Shown: positions 1 through 9,236, counted from the stretch's first letter. The stretch is DNA of 34,387 nucleotides from Wolbachia endosymbiont of Cylisticus convexus (GCF_003344345.1 NZ_QPIP01000008.1:1-34387); one strand, 5' to 3'. Translations and numbers: made by a program. The notes: generated from the sequence alone by a model not told the origin.

Positions 1-565
1 ATAAGGTAGTACACGGTAATAGTTCTTGCGATTGTTGTAATAAAGAAAATTCTCCATGCAATCACTGTTAGATATCTCATTAGCCTTTCTGCTGTTGCAA
101 GCTTCAATTTTGAGGCCAGATTTTAAAATTTTGTGTAATATCTCTATTTTCCATCTAAGACAATAACTTTTTCAATAGCCTCGTTAAAGCTGTTGACTGG
201 AATAATAGCATCCATTCTAGTGGATCTATTTCAGGCAAAGAGTCTTTTTCAACAACATAGACTGCATACAGTGGAAGATTAGGTAAATTTTCCGTTTTAT
301 GCCTAATATTATTTTTAGATAAATTCATCATGAAGCTTCCAAACCTAACCTCTAAATATGCCGTCCTTTTTGGCTTATTATCTTTTGCAGGAATTTCAAC
401 TTTTATTATACCTGCACAATTAATAACTTCCCGCAACTTTTGTTCGTTTTTTCTAGGACATCGATATTTTCTATTCTATTTTGGCAAGCTCTTACTAAAA
501 CTGCTGAGTTAAGACTATGTGCAACTTCAAATAAATCATACATATCTGCTTCCCTATCGCATACA

Positions 566-576
566 GTTATAGCTTC
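566..576. repeat. 11-bp target-site duplication of MITE copy 1 (left member)
   Basis: GTTATAGCTTC here is repeated exactly at 784-794 immediately after the element. Removing the element and one copy restores the transposase reading TEAITVCDREADMYD on the minus strand, which confirms the boundaries. Confidence 0.9.
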
Positions 577-783
577 CATAGGCGTCAAGTTAAGGAAAAG
601 TAGCATAAGAAAGAAGAGAAGCGGTAAAAATTATTTTAGACATTAAACGATAAAATTAGTAATTTATAGACTCTTAAAAAAAAATTATCTTATTTTAGAT
701 CAAGATTTCTTAAAAAATAAATATAACAAATAAACCTTAAATGGTTGCTATATTGGGCGTATTCTCTTAACTTGACGCGTATG
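577..783. mobile_element. 207-bp non-autonomous inverted-repeat element (MITE), copy 1, with 11-bp target duplication
   Basis: The element begins CATAGGCGTCAAGTTAAG and ends CTTAACTTGACGCGTATG, an 18-bp terminal inverted repeat with one mismatch. The 11-bp sequence GTTATAGCTTC stands directly on both sides (566-576 and 784-794), so this is a clean insertion into the IS4 transposase. It holds no reading frame of note. From memory, the ends resemble those of IS231-type IS4-family elements, which also make 10-12 bp duplications; mobilisation by such a transposase is inferred. Further copies lie at 4810-5013 and 25589-25910. Confidence 0.88.
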
Positions 784-1451
784 GTTATAGCTTCAGTCTG
801 AGATGAATCTAGACTAATGTTTGTTTCTTTTAAAGTTTCTATCCACTTTATACTCTCTTTATCTTCAATATGGACAGTATCGTTTTTCTTAACATGGCTT
901 TTATCTTCTTCAGAAATAGTAGGCCTCAAGTAAACCTTTTATTCCTAGCGCCAAGCCTTCTGTACTCACAGTAAAGGCTGTTTAGGTTTGTCCCTTTTTC
1001 TTGAAATATCTCCCAATCCTCTTGTTTTTTTATGGTGAGTATATGAAATGTAATTTGTATCACAAGAACTCTTTTGTGAGCTTTCATTCTTTCAGCTGTT
1101 TTAGCAACATGTGAAGCCAAAATCTCACTTTCTTTTACATTCTTATTTTGAAAAAAGCGTTTGCTTCAGACCAACTTTCACATGCCTGATTGATTGAACT
1201 TTCAGGCGATTCAGCAAAACTATTTTTAAAAGCCTCTTACTTGATCTTATATCACCAAAATTAACAATTCCAAATTTACTTTCTGCCCATTTACCAGTTG
1301 AGGTGCTTATATTTCTTTTCATCATATATTCCATTTTTAGATCATAGATCTATTTATAATAGAAAGTTGAATTAGTAAAATAGCAGCTTTTTCTCCATTT
1401 ATAGATTTATGGGTAATAGTAAGATTTCAAATACTTGAGTCATACAAATTC

Positions 1452-2514
1452 GAGGTAAAAATGCACGGCATGTAAACTGGTAGGAAGTCTGACGTTCAAG
1501 ATTGCCAATGGCTCCAACAACTGCATAGCTACGGACTGCTTCATGGATCATTTAGGCCAGATGTGTGTATTGCGCAGTTACGTGCGGCAACGCAAAAATC
1601 TCACTGAAAGTGCATCTACACATATTCTGCATATGCAGAAGGCATTAATTCAAATGAATATACAATTACACAAGGTTATTAGTCATATTACTGGGATAAC
1701 TGGTATGAAAATCATTGAAGCTATAATTGAAGGCGAAAGAGATTCTGAAAAATTGGCAGAATTCAGGGACGTGCGAATGAAAAATGATCAGTCTACTATT
1801 GCAAAAGCGTTAGCTGGTGACTATAGAGAGGAACACTTATTCACGCTAAAGCAAGAATTTGAATTATATAATATTTATCAAGAAAAAATAGCAGAATGTG
1901 ATAGAAATATTGAAGCCTATTATAAAACGTTTGAAACAAAGTCTTGTGAAAGCAAACAGCTAAGTAAGCAAAAGAATAAAAATAGCAAAAGTAAGCAAAG
2001 CTTTGCTTTGTATGAGGAACTGCACCGAATAACTGGTATGGATTTCACTAAAATTCCTGGATTTGATGTATTAAGTATACAAACCATAATTTCAGAAGTT
2101 GGTATAAACCATAGTAAATGGCCAACAGAAAAGCACTTTTCGTCGTGGTTGGGACTCAGTCCTACTAATAAAGTTACAGGGGAAAAAGTGTTTAACACAA
2201 GAACACGTAAAGTCATCAACCGTGCTGCAAATGCTTTGCGAATAGCTGCTCATTCTGTAGGAAATAGTAAAAGTGCGTTGGGTGCATACTACAGAAGATT
2301 GAAAAAACGACTAGGAGCACCAAAAGCAATAACAGCTACTGCAAGAAAAATGGCATGCATATTTTATAGTATGCTCAAATACGGACAGGAATATGTAGAA
2401 AAAGGAATGGAATACTATGAAACACGCTATAAAGATAGAACTGTAAAAAATTTGATCAAAAAAGCGAGCGAATTTGGCTACATATTAGTTCAACAAGAAG
2501 AGTTAGTTGAGTGA
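1452..2514 (+). pseudogene. IS110-family transposase, N-terminally decayed
   Basis: The open frame 1543-2514 holds the C-terminal Transposase_20-type region of IS110/IS1111 enzymes (IPGFDVLSIQTIISEVG, then FSSWLGLSPTNKVTGEK and RKVINRAANALRIAA) plus a central helical part. Upstream, 1452-1580 still encodes recognisable pieces (ARHV, then RKSDVQDCQWLQQLHSYGLL) but in other frames, so there are at least two frameshifts near 1478 and 1560. The N-terminal DEDD catalytic segment before that is missing. The ATG at 1543 is not a true start. The long intact C-terminal frame suggests fairly recent inactivation. Confidence 0.85.
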
Positions 2515-2536
2515 GTTTCTTAGGAGAAGTCTACTT

Positions 2537-2848
2537 CTATTGTACGTCAAGAACAACCACAAGTTCATTAGGGTTCACATAAACTAAAGCATTTTTTGCT
2601 CGCTCATCAAGCAAATCTAAGCTTTCCTCATATAAACCGAATACTTTGTTGTTCAACTTTTCCTTTCCAAAAGAGATAACCTTTAGCAAAAGTTTATTGT
2701 AATTGATTTCTTTTTTAAAGTGGATTAATGTTAACAAGCCATGTTTGCCTGTAATCGTGCTAATACTAAAATATAATGTAAGAGAAGAAATGAGCAAGGC
2801 TATACTCAAGTATAACAACTTTTCTTTCTTTCTAGATACAACCACCAT
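2537..2848 (-). CDS. Septum formation initiator family protein (FtsB/DivIC-like)
   Basis: A 103-residue protein with a short basic N-terminus, one membrane helix at about residues 11-30 and a region after it (residues 35-75) that could form a short coiled coil, ending in a segment (ESLDLLDERAKNALVYVNPNELVVV) typical of FtsB/DivIC proteins. These bitopic proteins join FtsL and FtsQ in the divisome and help activate septal peptidoglycan synthesis. Length and topology fit the family. The start ATG at 2848 is the only good one. It lies just upstream of, and on the same strand as, no close partner: bL36 follows 36 bp away on the same strand but upstream. Family is called from pattern, not alignment. 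Confidence 0.72.
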   Translation of the reverse strand: MVVVSRKKEKLLYLSIALLISSLTLYFSISTITGKHGLLTLIHFKKEINYNKLLLKVISFGKEKLNNKVFGLYEESLDLLDERAKNALVYVNPNELVVVLDVQ

Positions 2849-2883
2849 GGTTCCATATATGATATGAGAAGGTGAATAAAAAG

Positions 2884-3012
2884 CTAAGAACCTTGACGCG
2901 CTTTACATCTTGGCTTTACCTTATTTATAACGTAAATCTTACCATCCCTTTTCACAACTTTACAATTTTTATCTCTATTGCGATAAGATTTTAGCGACGC
3001 TTTAACTTTCAT
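2884..3012 (-). CDS. rpmJ: 50S ribosomal protein L36 (bL36)
   Basis: A 42-codon gene on the minus strand encodes [20 protein letters not shown] followed by a segment ending RCKARQG-S. This matches bL36, the smallest protein of the large ribosomal subunit, which sits near the peptidyl transferase centre. Only two cysteines are present (residues 17 and 36) and the full CXXC...C...H zinc ribbon is absent, as in the zinc-independent type common in Alphaproteobacteria. Start ATG and stop TAG are clear. It lies alone between the FtsB-like gene and the PPDK regulatory gene, all on the minus strand. Confidence 0.93.
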   Translation of the reverse strand: MKVKASLKSYRNRDKNCKVVKRDGKIYVINKVKPRCKARQGS

Positions 3013-3081
3013 ATCTATATTAAGAACTAAATTACCCTACATTATGATTATTTATAGAAAGTTAGTCAATTGGTAAATTTT

Positions 3082-3900
3082 TCACATTTTATTAAAATAT
3101 TGTATAATTGTTGCTGATACTTCCTCGATTGATTTACGCGTAACATCAATAATTGGCCAATTATTCTGCTTAAAGAGTTCCTCTGCTTCTTTAATTTCCT
3201 TTTCTACTTTTCTAGGATCAGCATATATATTATTATCTTTGTTATTAATTGAAGTAAGTCTATTTTTGCGTATTTCTACTAGTCTACTTGGGTTTATTGT
3301 TACTCCTATCGCCAGCTTATTTTTTAAATTTGCCGAATCGACATAAAAGGGTACTTCACTAATAAAAGGAACATTTGCAACCTTGTAGCCTCGATAAGCT
3401 AAATACATACTAGTGGGAGATTTTGATGTGCGTGAAACTCCAACCAAAATTATATCTGCTTTATAAATATCTTGAATATTTTGTCCATCATCATGATTAA
3501 TTGTGTAATTTATTGCGTCAATGCGCTGAAAATATTCGTTGTTTATCTCAGTATGCAAGTCAAGCTTTTCGTCTTTTTCAATTTCAAGATAGGATGAAAT
3601 TTCCTTAATAATATGTGATAATATTGCTCTGTAGGGAATTTTCAGCTTTATACAGTTATCTTTTAGATATTTTCTTAGCTCATCATCAGTAATGGTGCAT
3701 ATAACAAAATTATGCTCATCACTTTTTCTATTAATTTCCTCCAGAATTTTGTCAATCTGCTCTTCTCCTTTTACGAAAGACCAAACATATTCGATCGTTT
3801 CTACAGAACGAAAGTGTTTCAGGGCTGATTTTGCAACTGATATAACAGTTTCACCACTTGAATCTGATACTAAGTGTAGATTAAGCTTTTTAAGGGTCAT
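3082..3900 (-). CDS. Pyruvate, phosphate dikinase regulatory protein (kinase/pyrophosphorylase)
   Basis: The 272-aa product starts [19 protein letters not shown] and has the P-loop-like motif GVSRTSKSP in its middle, followed by [14 protein letters not shown], all hallmarks of the PEP synthase/PPDK regulatory family (former DUF299). These bifunctional enzymes inactivate the dikinase by ADP-dependent phosphorylation and reactivate it by phosphate-dependent dephosphorylation, so they switch flux between pyruvate and phosphoenolpyruvate. Wolbachia is known to use PPDK in place of pyruvate kinase, which fits. The start is taken at ATG 3900; a TTG at 3915 would add five residues. Length is normal for the family. 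Confidence 0.92.
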   Translation of the reverse strand: MTLKKLNLHLVSDSSGETVISVAKSALKHFRSVETIEYVWSFVKGEEQIDKILEEINRKSDEHNFVICTITDDELRKYLKDNCIKLKIPYRAILSHIIKEISSYLEIEKDEKLDLHTEINNEYFQRIDAINYTINHDDGQNIQDIYKADIILVGVSRTSKSPTSMYLAYRGYKVANVPFISEVPFYVDSANLKNKLAIGVTINPSRLVEIRKNRLTSINNKDNNIYADPRKVEKEIKEAEELFKQNNWPIIDVTRKSIEEVSATIIQYFNKM

Positions 3901-4026
3901 ATGGCAAATAGGCAACCTGCTCTGAAATTATGCTAATTTATTGACCTACGTAAATATAGAAAAACTATCTTGTTGATAAAAGTCAAACTAATTGGTAAAT
4001 TCTTAACACAATTATCCTCAAAACAA

Positions 4027-4737
4027 ATGTTTTTATTAAAGCCTACAAATTTCTCTTCTTTCTCTAAAAAAGCACTACCTTGGCTTGGGGTTATTTGTTT
4101 CGCATGTTTTTTAATTGGAATGTTTTTGGCGTTATTTTTTTCCCCAGAGGATTATAAACAAGGAAAAATTGTACGAATTATGTACATTCATGTGCCTTCT
4201 GCATGGCTTGCTCTTGGAATATATGGACTCATTGCATCACTCAGTTTCATTTCATTGGTGTGGAACAATAGCATTGCTAGTGTCCTGGCACATGCTGCTG
4301 CTCCTGCAGGGACAGTCTTTTCGGCAATATGTTTAATCACAGGCAGCATTTGGGGAAAAGGAACTTGGGGCACTTGGTGGGTATGGGATGCAAGGCTTAC
4401 TTCAATGCTGATTTTATTTTTCCTATATGTTGGCTACCTTTCATTGTGGAGCGCTTTTGACAATAAAGCAAGGGCAGAAAAATCAGCAGCAGTATTTGCC
4501 ATTTTTAGTGCTATAAATATTCCCATAGTAAAATTTTCTGTGAATTTATGGTCTACTCTTCATCAGCCAGCAAGTATTCTAAGAAGAGGTGGAGTAGCAA
4601 TAGAAAGTTCTTTACTGTTGCCACTCATTGTAATGTTTATGTTTTATGCCACATTTTTTTTAGTAGTGTGGATACTGTACTCACTTTACTTAATTAATTT
4701 GTACAAAATAAAAAGAGAAATCAGTATGCGGTATTAG
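4027..4737 (+). CDS. ccmC: Heme exporter / cytochrome c maturation protein CcmC
   Basis: About six membrane helices and the tryptophan-rich heme-handling motif GTWGTWWVWDARLTS identify CcmC, an inner-membrane protein that presents heme to CcmE during c-type cytochrome assembly. Conserved histidines in YIHVPSAW and in LHQPAS flank this motif, as expected for heme ligation. The frame is open from a TTG at 3970, but the ATG at 4027 (MFLLKPTNF) gives 236 residues, near the family norm, and is preferred; neither start has a clear Shine-Dalgarno sequence. The gene diverges from the PPDK regulator. Downstream DNA is mobile-element debris, so no other ccm gene is adjacent. Confidence 0.92.
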   Translation: MFLLKPTNFSSFSKKALPWLGVICFACFLIGMFLALFFSPEDYKQGKIVRIMYIHVPSAWLALGIYGLIASLSFISLVWNNSIASVLAHAAAPAGTVFSAICLITGSIWGKGTWGTWWVWDARLTSMLILFFLYVGYLSLWSAFDNKARAEKSAAVFAIFSAINIPIVKFSVNLWSTLHQPASILRRGGVAIESSLLLPLIVMFMFYATFFLVVWILYSLYLINLYKIKREISMRY

Positions 4738-4809
4738 ATAATCTTGCAACTCTATGGAAGAATATGCTAGAGAAAATTAAGCAAAATACCTTTGGTCATT
4801 TCAGATACC
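4738..4809 (+). other. Short spacer after ccmC, possible coding remnant
   Basis: After the ccmC stop a frame reads DNLATLWKNMLEKIKQNTFG up to the edge of the small element at 4810. It is coding-like but too short to identify. It may be the end of a gene broken by the element. Confidence 0.25.
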
Positions 4810-5013
4810 CATACGCGTCAAGTTAAGGAAAAGTGGCATAAGAAAGAAGAGAAGCGGTAAAAATTATTTTAGATATTAAACGATAAAATTAGTAATTTAT
4901 AGACTCTTTTAAAAAAATTATCTTATTTTAGATCAAGATTTCTTAAAAAATAAATATAATAAATAAACCTTAAATGGTTGCTATAGGCGTATTCTCTTAA
5001 CTTGACACGTATG
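4810..5013. mobile_element. Small non-autonomous inverted-repeat element, copy 2 (204 bp)
   Basis: It begins CATACGCGTCAAGTTAAG and ends CTTAACTTGACACGTATG, and its interior matches copy 1 (577-783) almost base for base. The 11 bp on its two sides (4799-4809 and 5014-5024, the latter entering the IS982 element) do not match each other, so no target duplication remains; recombination or later change at one flank is likely. Confidence 0.85.
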
Positions 5014-5022
5014 GTAGCTCTA

Positions 5023-5943
5023 ACCCCAACTATGGATTAAAAAATAGATAAAAGTACAGCTAAGAAGAGGAAAATAGGGTACTCCAGTATTTTAGCGATA
5101 ATAAAGAGGTCATCCATGAAGAAAGATATTACAGTGTTGCGTCGAGGATTTTTGTCGCATAGTCGATGAGAACTTTGCCAATATGCTCCTATTAAACAGC
5201 AGAAAACCCACTAGAATACCAGGAATTACCACTCCAGAAATCCTCACCATAATTCTATAATCCCCTTGCAAAAATTTCAAAGCTTTTACCTACTTTATCT
5301 GCCACTTTACAAATCAGAGTTTCCCCAATTGCCAACATATGACCGGTTTATCGCTCTTAAATCACGGGTTATTATGGATTACTTTTACAATGGTTCTGCG
5401 AACAAGCGAAAATCTTCCTACATCGATACTTCTACAATCGCTGTTTGCCACAAAAAAAGGATCTCCAGGTTTTGACGGTTTGGCAGAAATTAGTAAGAGC
5501 ACGTACGGTTGGTTTTTCGGCTTTAAATTGCACTTAGTGATCAACGAAATTGGAGAAATTCAAACCTAACCAAAGGTAACGTTGACGATAGAAAACCTGT
5601 GCCAACTCTAACCAAAAAACTGACCGGACTTTTGTTTGGAGATAAGGGCTATATAAAGAATTTGAGAAACTCTTCAATAGAAGCCTAAAACTCGTCACTA
5701 AAGTGAAGAAAGGTATGAAAAACGCACTGATTTCGCTGAAAGAGAAGATTTTGCTAAGAAAAAGATCGATTGTTGAGACGGTTTTTGATTCCTTGAAAAA
5801 CAAGTTTGAGATTGAGCATACAAGACACAGATCACCAATAAATTTCCTAATTCATGTTTTTCTGTCTTGATTTCCTATTCCATGCAGTCGAAAAAGCCCT
5901 CTATTTCTACTCCTTTCTTTGCTAGCTAATCCATAGTTGGGGT
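5023..5943 (+). mobile_element. IS982-family insertion sequence, 921 bp, with 5-bp target duplication
   Basis: The ends are inverted: ACCCCAACTATGGATTA at 5023 and its complement TAATCCATAGTTGGGGT ending at 5943. CTCTA lies on both sides (5018-5022 and 5944-5948), giving exact boundaries. Length fits the IS982 family. It sits beside copy 2 of the small element. Confidence 0.88.
5105..5905 (+). pseudogene. IS982-family transposase, frameshifted
   Basis: Frame pieces include FPQLPTYDRFIALKSRV, then SSYIDTSTIAVCHKKRISRF in one frame and GLAEISKSTYGWFFGFKLHL in the next, followed by remnants around FGDKGYI and a C-terminal part near 5760-5870. The DST and GWFFGFKLH blocks are typical of IS982 DDE transposases. 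The break between RISRF and GLAEIS (near 5470) and further stops after 5567 show the gene is inactive. The element therefore can no longer move by itself. Confidence 0.83.
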
Positions 5944-5948
5944 CTCTA

Positions 5949-6090
5949 GGGTCGCAGCTGTACGGACATTATGATTTAAGCATATCAGATCTCAGTGCTC
6001 AGACACTAGCTGAGTTGGTGAATGTAAAAGTAGCTAATTTTTTGTGTTAAAATGCAGCGTTTTTGATGGTGATGGAAAAATGAATCCCAG
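5949..6090 (+). other. Repeat-rich spacer with possible C-terminal gene remnant
   Basis: A frame from the IS982 flank to TAA near 6050 reads YGHYDLSISDLSAQTLAELV and on to VKVANFLC. It is coding-like but unrecognised. Its first bases (5950-5972) form an imperfect inverted repeat with 7210-7235 across the IS5 insertion, so part of this is a dispersed palindromic repeat rather than a gene. Confidence 0.3.
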
Positions 6091-6099
6091 TGTCAAGCA

Positions 6100-7170
6100 G
6101 GCTTTGTTGCATAGCAGCAGAAAAACTAGTGATTACTGACAAAATTCATTATAAAATGACAAACTGATTAAGGATAAATATGTCACAAGAAATGAGAGTC
6201 AGTAACCAAGGTGAATATAACAAATTTCTCCAAGAGAGGGGAAATATTTTTTGTTATATCAATGATGCTATAGAAAATTGGTACGAAAATAGCCCAAAAG
6301 TGTCCGGTGGAAACAATATTTACAGCGATAAAGTTGTGATTTTGGTTCACATAATAACTTATCTATTTAGGATTGGTATGAGGCAAACAGTGGGATTTAT
6401 AGCAGGATACCTCGAGCAAATAAGAAAAAGTTTACAAGTTATCAGCTATTCGCAGGCTTCAAGAAGATTTAGAAAACTTAACATAAAAATTAATGATAAT
6501 AGAATAGATAAGAGTAATATGGAAAATATCGAAATCGCTATAGATAGCACTGGTATTAGCGTCTATAACACAACTGCTGGTCATAACAAAAAAAATAATG
6601 AAATTAGGCAATACAGAGGACGAGAACAAGCAAGAAAAATGCATGTAATGTTAGATATAAGCAGCAAAAAAGTTATGGATTTAAAATACACTGAACTATA
6701 TTATCCTGACCACTGGATAGCTAGTGATCTATTGAAAGATAACTATGGTAAAATAGGAACGTTATATGCAGATGGTGTATATGCATGATTTACGAGCAAT
6801 GCTACAAGTTCAGAATAAAAACGAGAATTCCACCAAAAATTGACGCAGTAGAGCACAAAAATTTAAATTATATGGCCGAACGCAATGTTGCAGTTAGGTT
6901 ATTTGATGGAGATACTGCAGAAAGCAATGGAAAAAAGAGGTAGGGTACAGCAAAAGGTCATACATAGAAGCATTCTTTTCACGATTAAAGCAGATTTTTG
7001 GATTTAATTTTCGCAATAAATCTGAGATCAACCGCGAAAAAGAGATGATTGTTAAATGTTATTTACTTAATAAATTTATCGATATTGGAATGCCAAAGTT
7101 TCGATTAGTAACATAATTTTGCTTCTTTTATAACCACTACTTTCTTTTAATTCCGCTATGCAACAAAGCC
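6100..7170 (+). mobile_element. IS5-family (IS903-type) insertion sequence, 1071 bp, with 9-bp target duplication
   Basis: Perfect 16-bp terminal inverted repeats GGCTTTGTTGCATAGC and GCTATGCAACAAAGCC bound the element. TGTCAAGCA is duplicated at 6091-6099 and 7171-7179. Rejoining the flanks restores a hairpin of the form CCCAGTGTCAAGCACTGGG, so the element landed in the loop of a dispersed palindromic repeat. The 9-bp duplication points to the IS903 branch of IS5. Confidence 0.93.
6180..7116 (+). pseudogene. IS5-family transposase, frameshifted
   Basis: The first frame (6180-6788) carries the first two catalytic acidic residues of the DDE triad, in IAIDSTGISVYN and LYADGVY. The rest continues in other frames: YEQCYKFRIKTRIPPKIDAVEHK after 6788, then, after another break near 6940, VGYSKRSYIEAFFSRLKQIFGF with the catalytic glutamate, ending at TAA 7116. 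Two frameshifts (about 6785 and 6940) inactivate it, but all domains are still present and well conserved, so the loss is recent. The start ATG at 6180 is preceded by TTAAGGATAAAT. Confidence 0.9.
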
Positions 7171-7441
7171 TGTCAAGCACTGGGATGACATCATTTACTA
7201 CGCAAATTGCCACAATGTTCGTACAGCTACGCACTTTATTTGCACATTAGCCAACTTCCCTGAACAGATACGAAATATGTTTTGTAAATGCTCATTAATT
7301 GTTCTAATGCATGATACAAAACGTCAGTCCGTATATCTCCATTTGAAGTTGTATATAATAGAATTTCGCTTTCTAATATCTTTTCAGTTGTTTTATACAC
7401 AATTTCTCATTTGTATGAAATTTACTTTCTCGCTTCAAAAT
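7171..7441. other. Intergenic stretch with dispersed-repeat ends
   Basis: It begins with the second half of the hairpin split by the IS5-type element, then an arm (7210-7235) pairing with 5950-5972, then CTGAACAGATAC at 7260-7271, identical to the right terminal repeat of the nested element at 25661-25860. The rest, downstream of tyrS, shows no gene I can support. Confidence 0.5.
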
Positions 7442-8692
7442 CTAACCCACCACAACTTTGATATGACGTTTCTTTCCTGCAGATAATTTGATAAATGGCT
7501 GACCTTTAAAGCTCTCGAAATTTATTACATGATCAATATTATTTACAACATTATCATTAATCTTGCATCCATTGCCCTGTATTAAACGCTTTGCTGCACT
7601 TTTTGAAGGTTCAAAACCGGTGTCATGCAGCAGATCTATCAAGGGTATGCCACTTGCAACTTGTTCTCTTGTGATAGTGTAACCAGAAAGCAATGAACTG
7701 TCTTCATTTTCAAAAGCAGAGATTGCAGCAGATCGTGCAAGTTCCGCTTCTTTGCAACCATGACATATTTTTGTCACTTCTGTTGCCAAGACCTTTTTTG
7801 CTTCATTTATTTCTTGATCCTTCAAGGACTCTAGTTTTTTAATTTCATCAATTGATAAATCGGTAAAAAGTCTCAAAAAACGACCAACATCTTGATCATC
7901 AACATTGCGAAAATATTGCCAGTAGTCATAAGGGTTTAGCATACTGCCATCAAGCCATATAGCTCCACTTTCAGTTTTGCCCATCTTTTTTCCTTGTGCG
8001 TTTAATAAAAGAGGCGTGGTAAGACCAAACAGCTCAGATAAATTCAATTTTTTGCCAAGTTCAATTCCGTTTACTATATTTCCCCATTGGTCTGACCCTC
8101 CAATCTGGAGACGACAGCCATACTTTTTATTCAACTCGACAAAATCATAGGCTTGTAACAACATGTAGTTAAACTCGATAAAGCTTAAATTTTGCTCTCT
8201 ATCGAGCCTAATTTTTACACTGTCAAAACTTAGCATACGATTTATAGAAAAATGTGCTCCTATATCACGCAAAAAGTCTATGTATTTTATGTTATCTAGC
8301 CAATCTGCGTTGTTTACTATGATTGCACCGGTCTTTCCATCATTGAAAGATATCATTTTCTCGAGTGTTTTCCTTATACCTAGTATATTTTGATTGATAT
8401 CTTCTATAGGCAAGACGCTTCTTGCTTTGTCTTTGCCAGAAGGGTCACCAATTTTTGTTGTGCCACCTCCAAGTAGAACTATTGGCTTATAACCAAATTT
8501 TTGTAGGTGGCGGAGCATCATAATTTGAATGAGACTACCAATATGCAGACTTGGTGCAGTACAATCAAACCCAATGTATACAATTATATAATTATCTTGT
8601 GATAATAGCTGGTCTAACCCTTCGATGTTTGTACATTGATATAGGTATCCTCTTTCTTGAATGAAGTTTAAAAATTCGGACTTGTGTTTCAT
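7442..8692 (-). CDS. tyrS: Tyrosine--tRNA ligase
   Basis: This 416-aa class I synthetase charges tRNA-Tyr. The HIGH-type motif is HIGS at residues 50-53, the tyrosine-binding segment includes GGSDQWGNI near residue 200, and the KMSKS loop reads KMGKT at 236-240, a common variant. A C-terminal S4-like RNA-binding domain covers about residues 340-410 (IDLLHDTGFEPSKSAAKRLI). Length and order are normal. It shares the strand with rsfS, from which it is separated by a 226-bp spacer holding a large palindrome. Confidence 0.97.
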   Translation of the reverse strand: MKHKSEFLNFIQERGYLYQCTNIEGLDQLLSQDNYIIVYIGFDCTAPSLHIGSLIQIMMLRHLQKFGYKPIVLLGGGTTKIGDPSGKDKARSVLPIEDINQNILGIRKTLEKMISFNDGKTGAIIVNNADWLDNIKYIDFLRDIGAHFSINRMLSFDSVKIRLDREQNLSFIEFNYMLLQAYDFVELNKKYGCRLQIGGSDQWGNIVNGIELGKKLNLSELFGLTTPLLLNAQGKKMGKTESGAIWLDGSMLNPYDYWQYFRNVDDQDVGRFLRLFTDLSIDEIKKLESLKDQEINEAKKVLATEVTKICHGCKEAELARSAAISAFENEDSSLLSGYTITREQVASGIPLIDLLHDTGFEPSKSAAKRLIQGNGCKINDNVVNNIDHVINFESFKGQPFIKLSAGKKRHIKVVVG

Positions 8693-8730
8693 AATATGTT
8701 ATTTTGTGTGTAAACGGTGTTGTTAACGAT

Positions 8731-8854
8731 GGCGTCATTCCAGTGCTTGACACTGGAATCCAGTTTATTATGAAATTTCATCAAAAACGTTGTATAGTGT
8801 GCTCGTTTATAATTAATTTTTCTGGATTCCAGTGTCAAGCACTGGAATGACGCC
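8731..8854. repeat. Palindromic repeat with perfect 33-bp arms
   Basis: The arms at 8731-8763 and 8822-8854 are exact reverse complements (33 bp) around a 58-bp centre, beginning GGCGTCATTCCAGTGCTTGA. Each arm itself contains the CCAGTGCTTGACACTGG mini-palindrome. It belongs to the same dispersed family as the repeats at 6085, 13656, 18169 and 25701. As RNA it would fold into a long hairpin between rsfS and tyrS. Confidence 0.9.
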
Positions 8855-8918
8855 TTTTCTTGAGAAGCTATCCTAAAGGTGCAATACTTATACAGTTGTA
8901 CTTGAATGGCCAAGACAA

Positions 8919-9236
8919 TCAGCCCCATAACTCTTCTATTTTATAATACTCCCTTACTTCTGGCCTGAATATGTGAACCATTATGCCTTGAAAATTCACA
9001 ATCACCCAATTACCTTCATCCATACCTTCTACATCTATTTTATCATATTGCTTAAGATTTTCCATTACGTGCTCAGCTAACGCTTTCACATGGCGGCTCG
9101 AATCACCAGATGCAATGATCATATATTTTGCAATGACGGTTTTATTCTGCACATCAAAAGTAACTATATCGTGACCTTTGTTTTGATCTATTACATCTAC
9201 AATCGTACTTTTTATTGATTCTGTATCACCAGTCAT
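8919..9236 (-). CDS. rsfS: Ribosome silencing factor RsfS (Iojap family)
   Basis: The 105-aa protein has the RsfS/Iojap core: GHDIVTFDVQNKTVIAKYMI, then ASGDSSRHVKALAEHV and the conserved EGMDEGNWVIVNFQGIMVHIF. RsfS binds uL14 on the free large subunit and blocks joining with the small subunit when nutrients are short. Length is typical. ATG at 9236 is the clear start. It lies upstream of tyrS on the same strand. Confidence 0.95.
   Translation of the reverse strand: MTGDTESIKSTIVDVIDQNKGHDIVTFDVQNKTVIAKYMIIASGDSSRHVKALAEHVMENLKQYDKIDVEGMDEGNWVIVNFQGIMVHIFRPEVREYYKIEELWG

Larger units (their letters stand above)
1..1334 (-). pseudogene. Decayed IS4-family (Tn5-like) transposase, interrupted by a small inverted-repeat element
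   Basis: Minus-strand fragments in several frames together spell a Tn5/IS50-type transposase. N-terminal pieces lie at 1143-1334 (WAESKFGIVNFGDIRSSKRL) and 926-1120 (ASHVAKTAERMKAHKRVLVIQ), the central DREADMYDLFE block at 406-606, and C-terminal pieces at 155-436 (KDSLPEIDPLEWMLL) and 1-150 (IEILHKILKSGLKIEAC, then WRIFFITTIART near the window edge). The DREADMYD block carries a catalytic aspartate of the DDE fold in this family. At least four frameshifts and a 207-bp insertion at 577-783 break the frame, so the gene is dead. The 3' end runs off the left edge of the window. Its own terminal repeats were not located. Confidence 0.8.

Noticed and set aside
1920..2219. 99-codon minus-strand frame inside the IS110 transposase
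   Set aside because: It is an antisense shadow of the transposase frame with no independent support.
7277..7486. 69-codon plus-strand frame downstream of tyrS
   Set aside because: It runs antisense into the tyrS 3' end, has no ribosome binding site and no recognisable features.
8689..8928. 79-codon minus-strand frame between rsfS and tyrS
   Set aside because: It is largely made of the 33-bp-arm palindrome and the spacer; composition is not protein-like and it overlaps the ends of both real genes.
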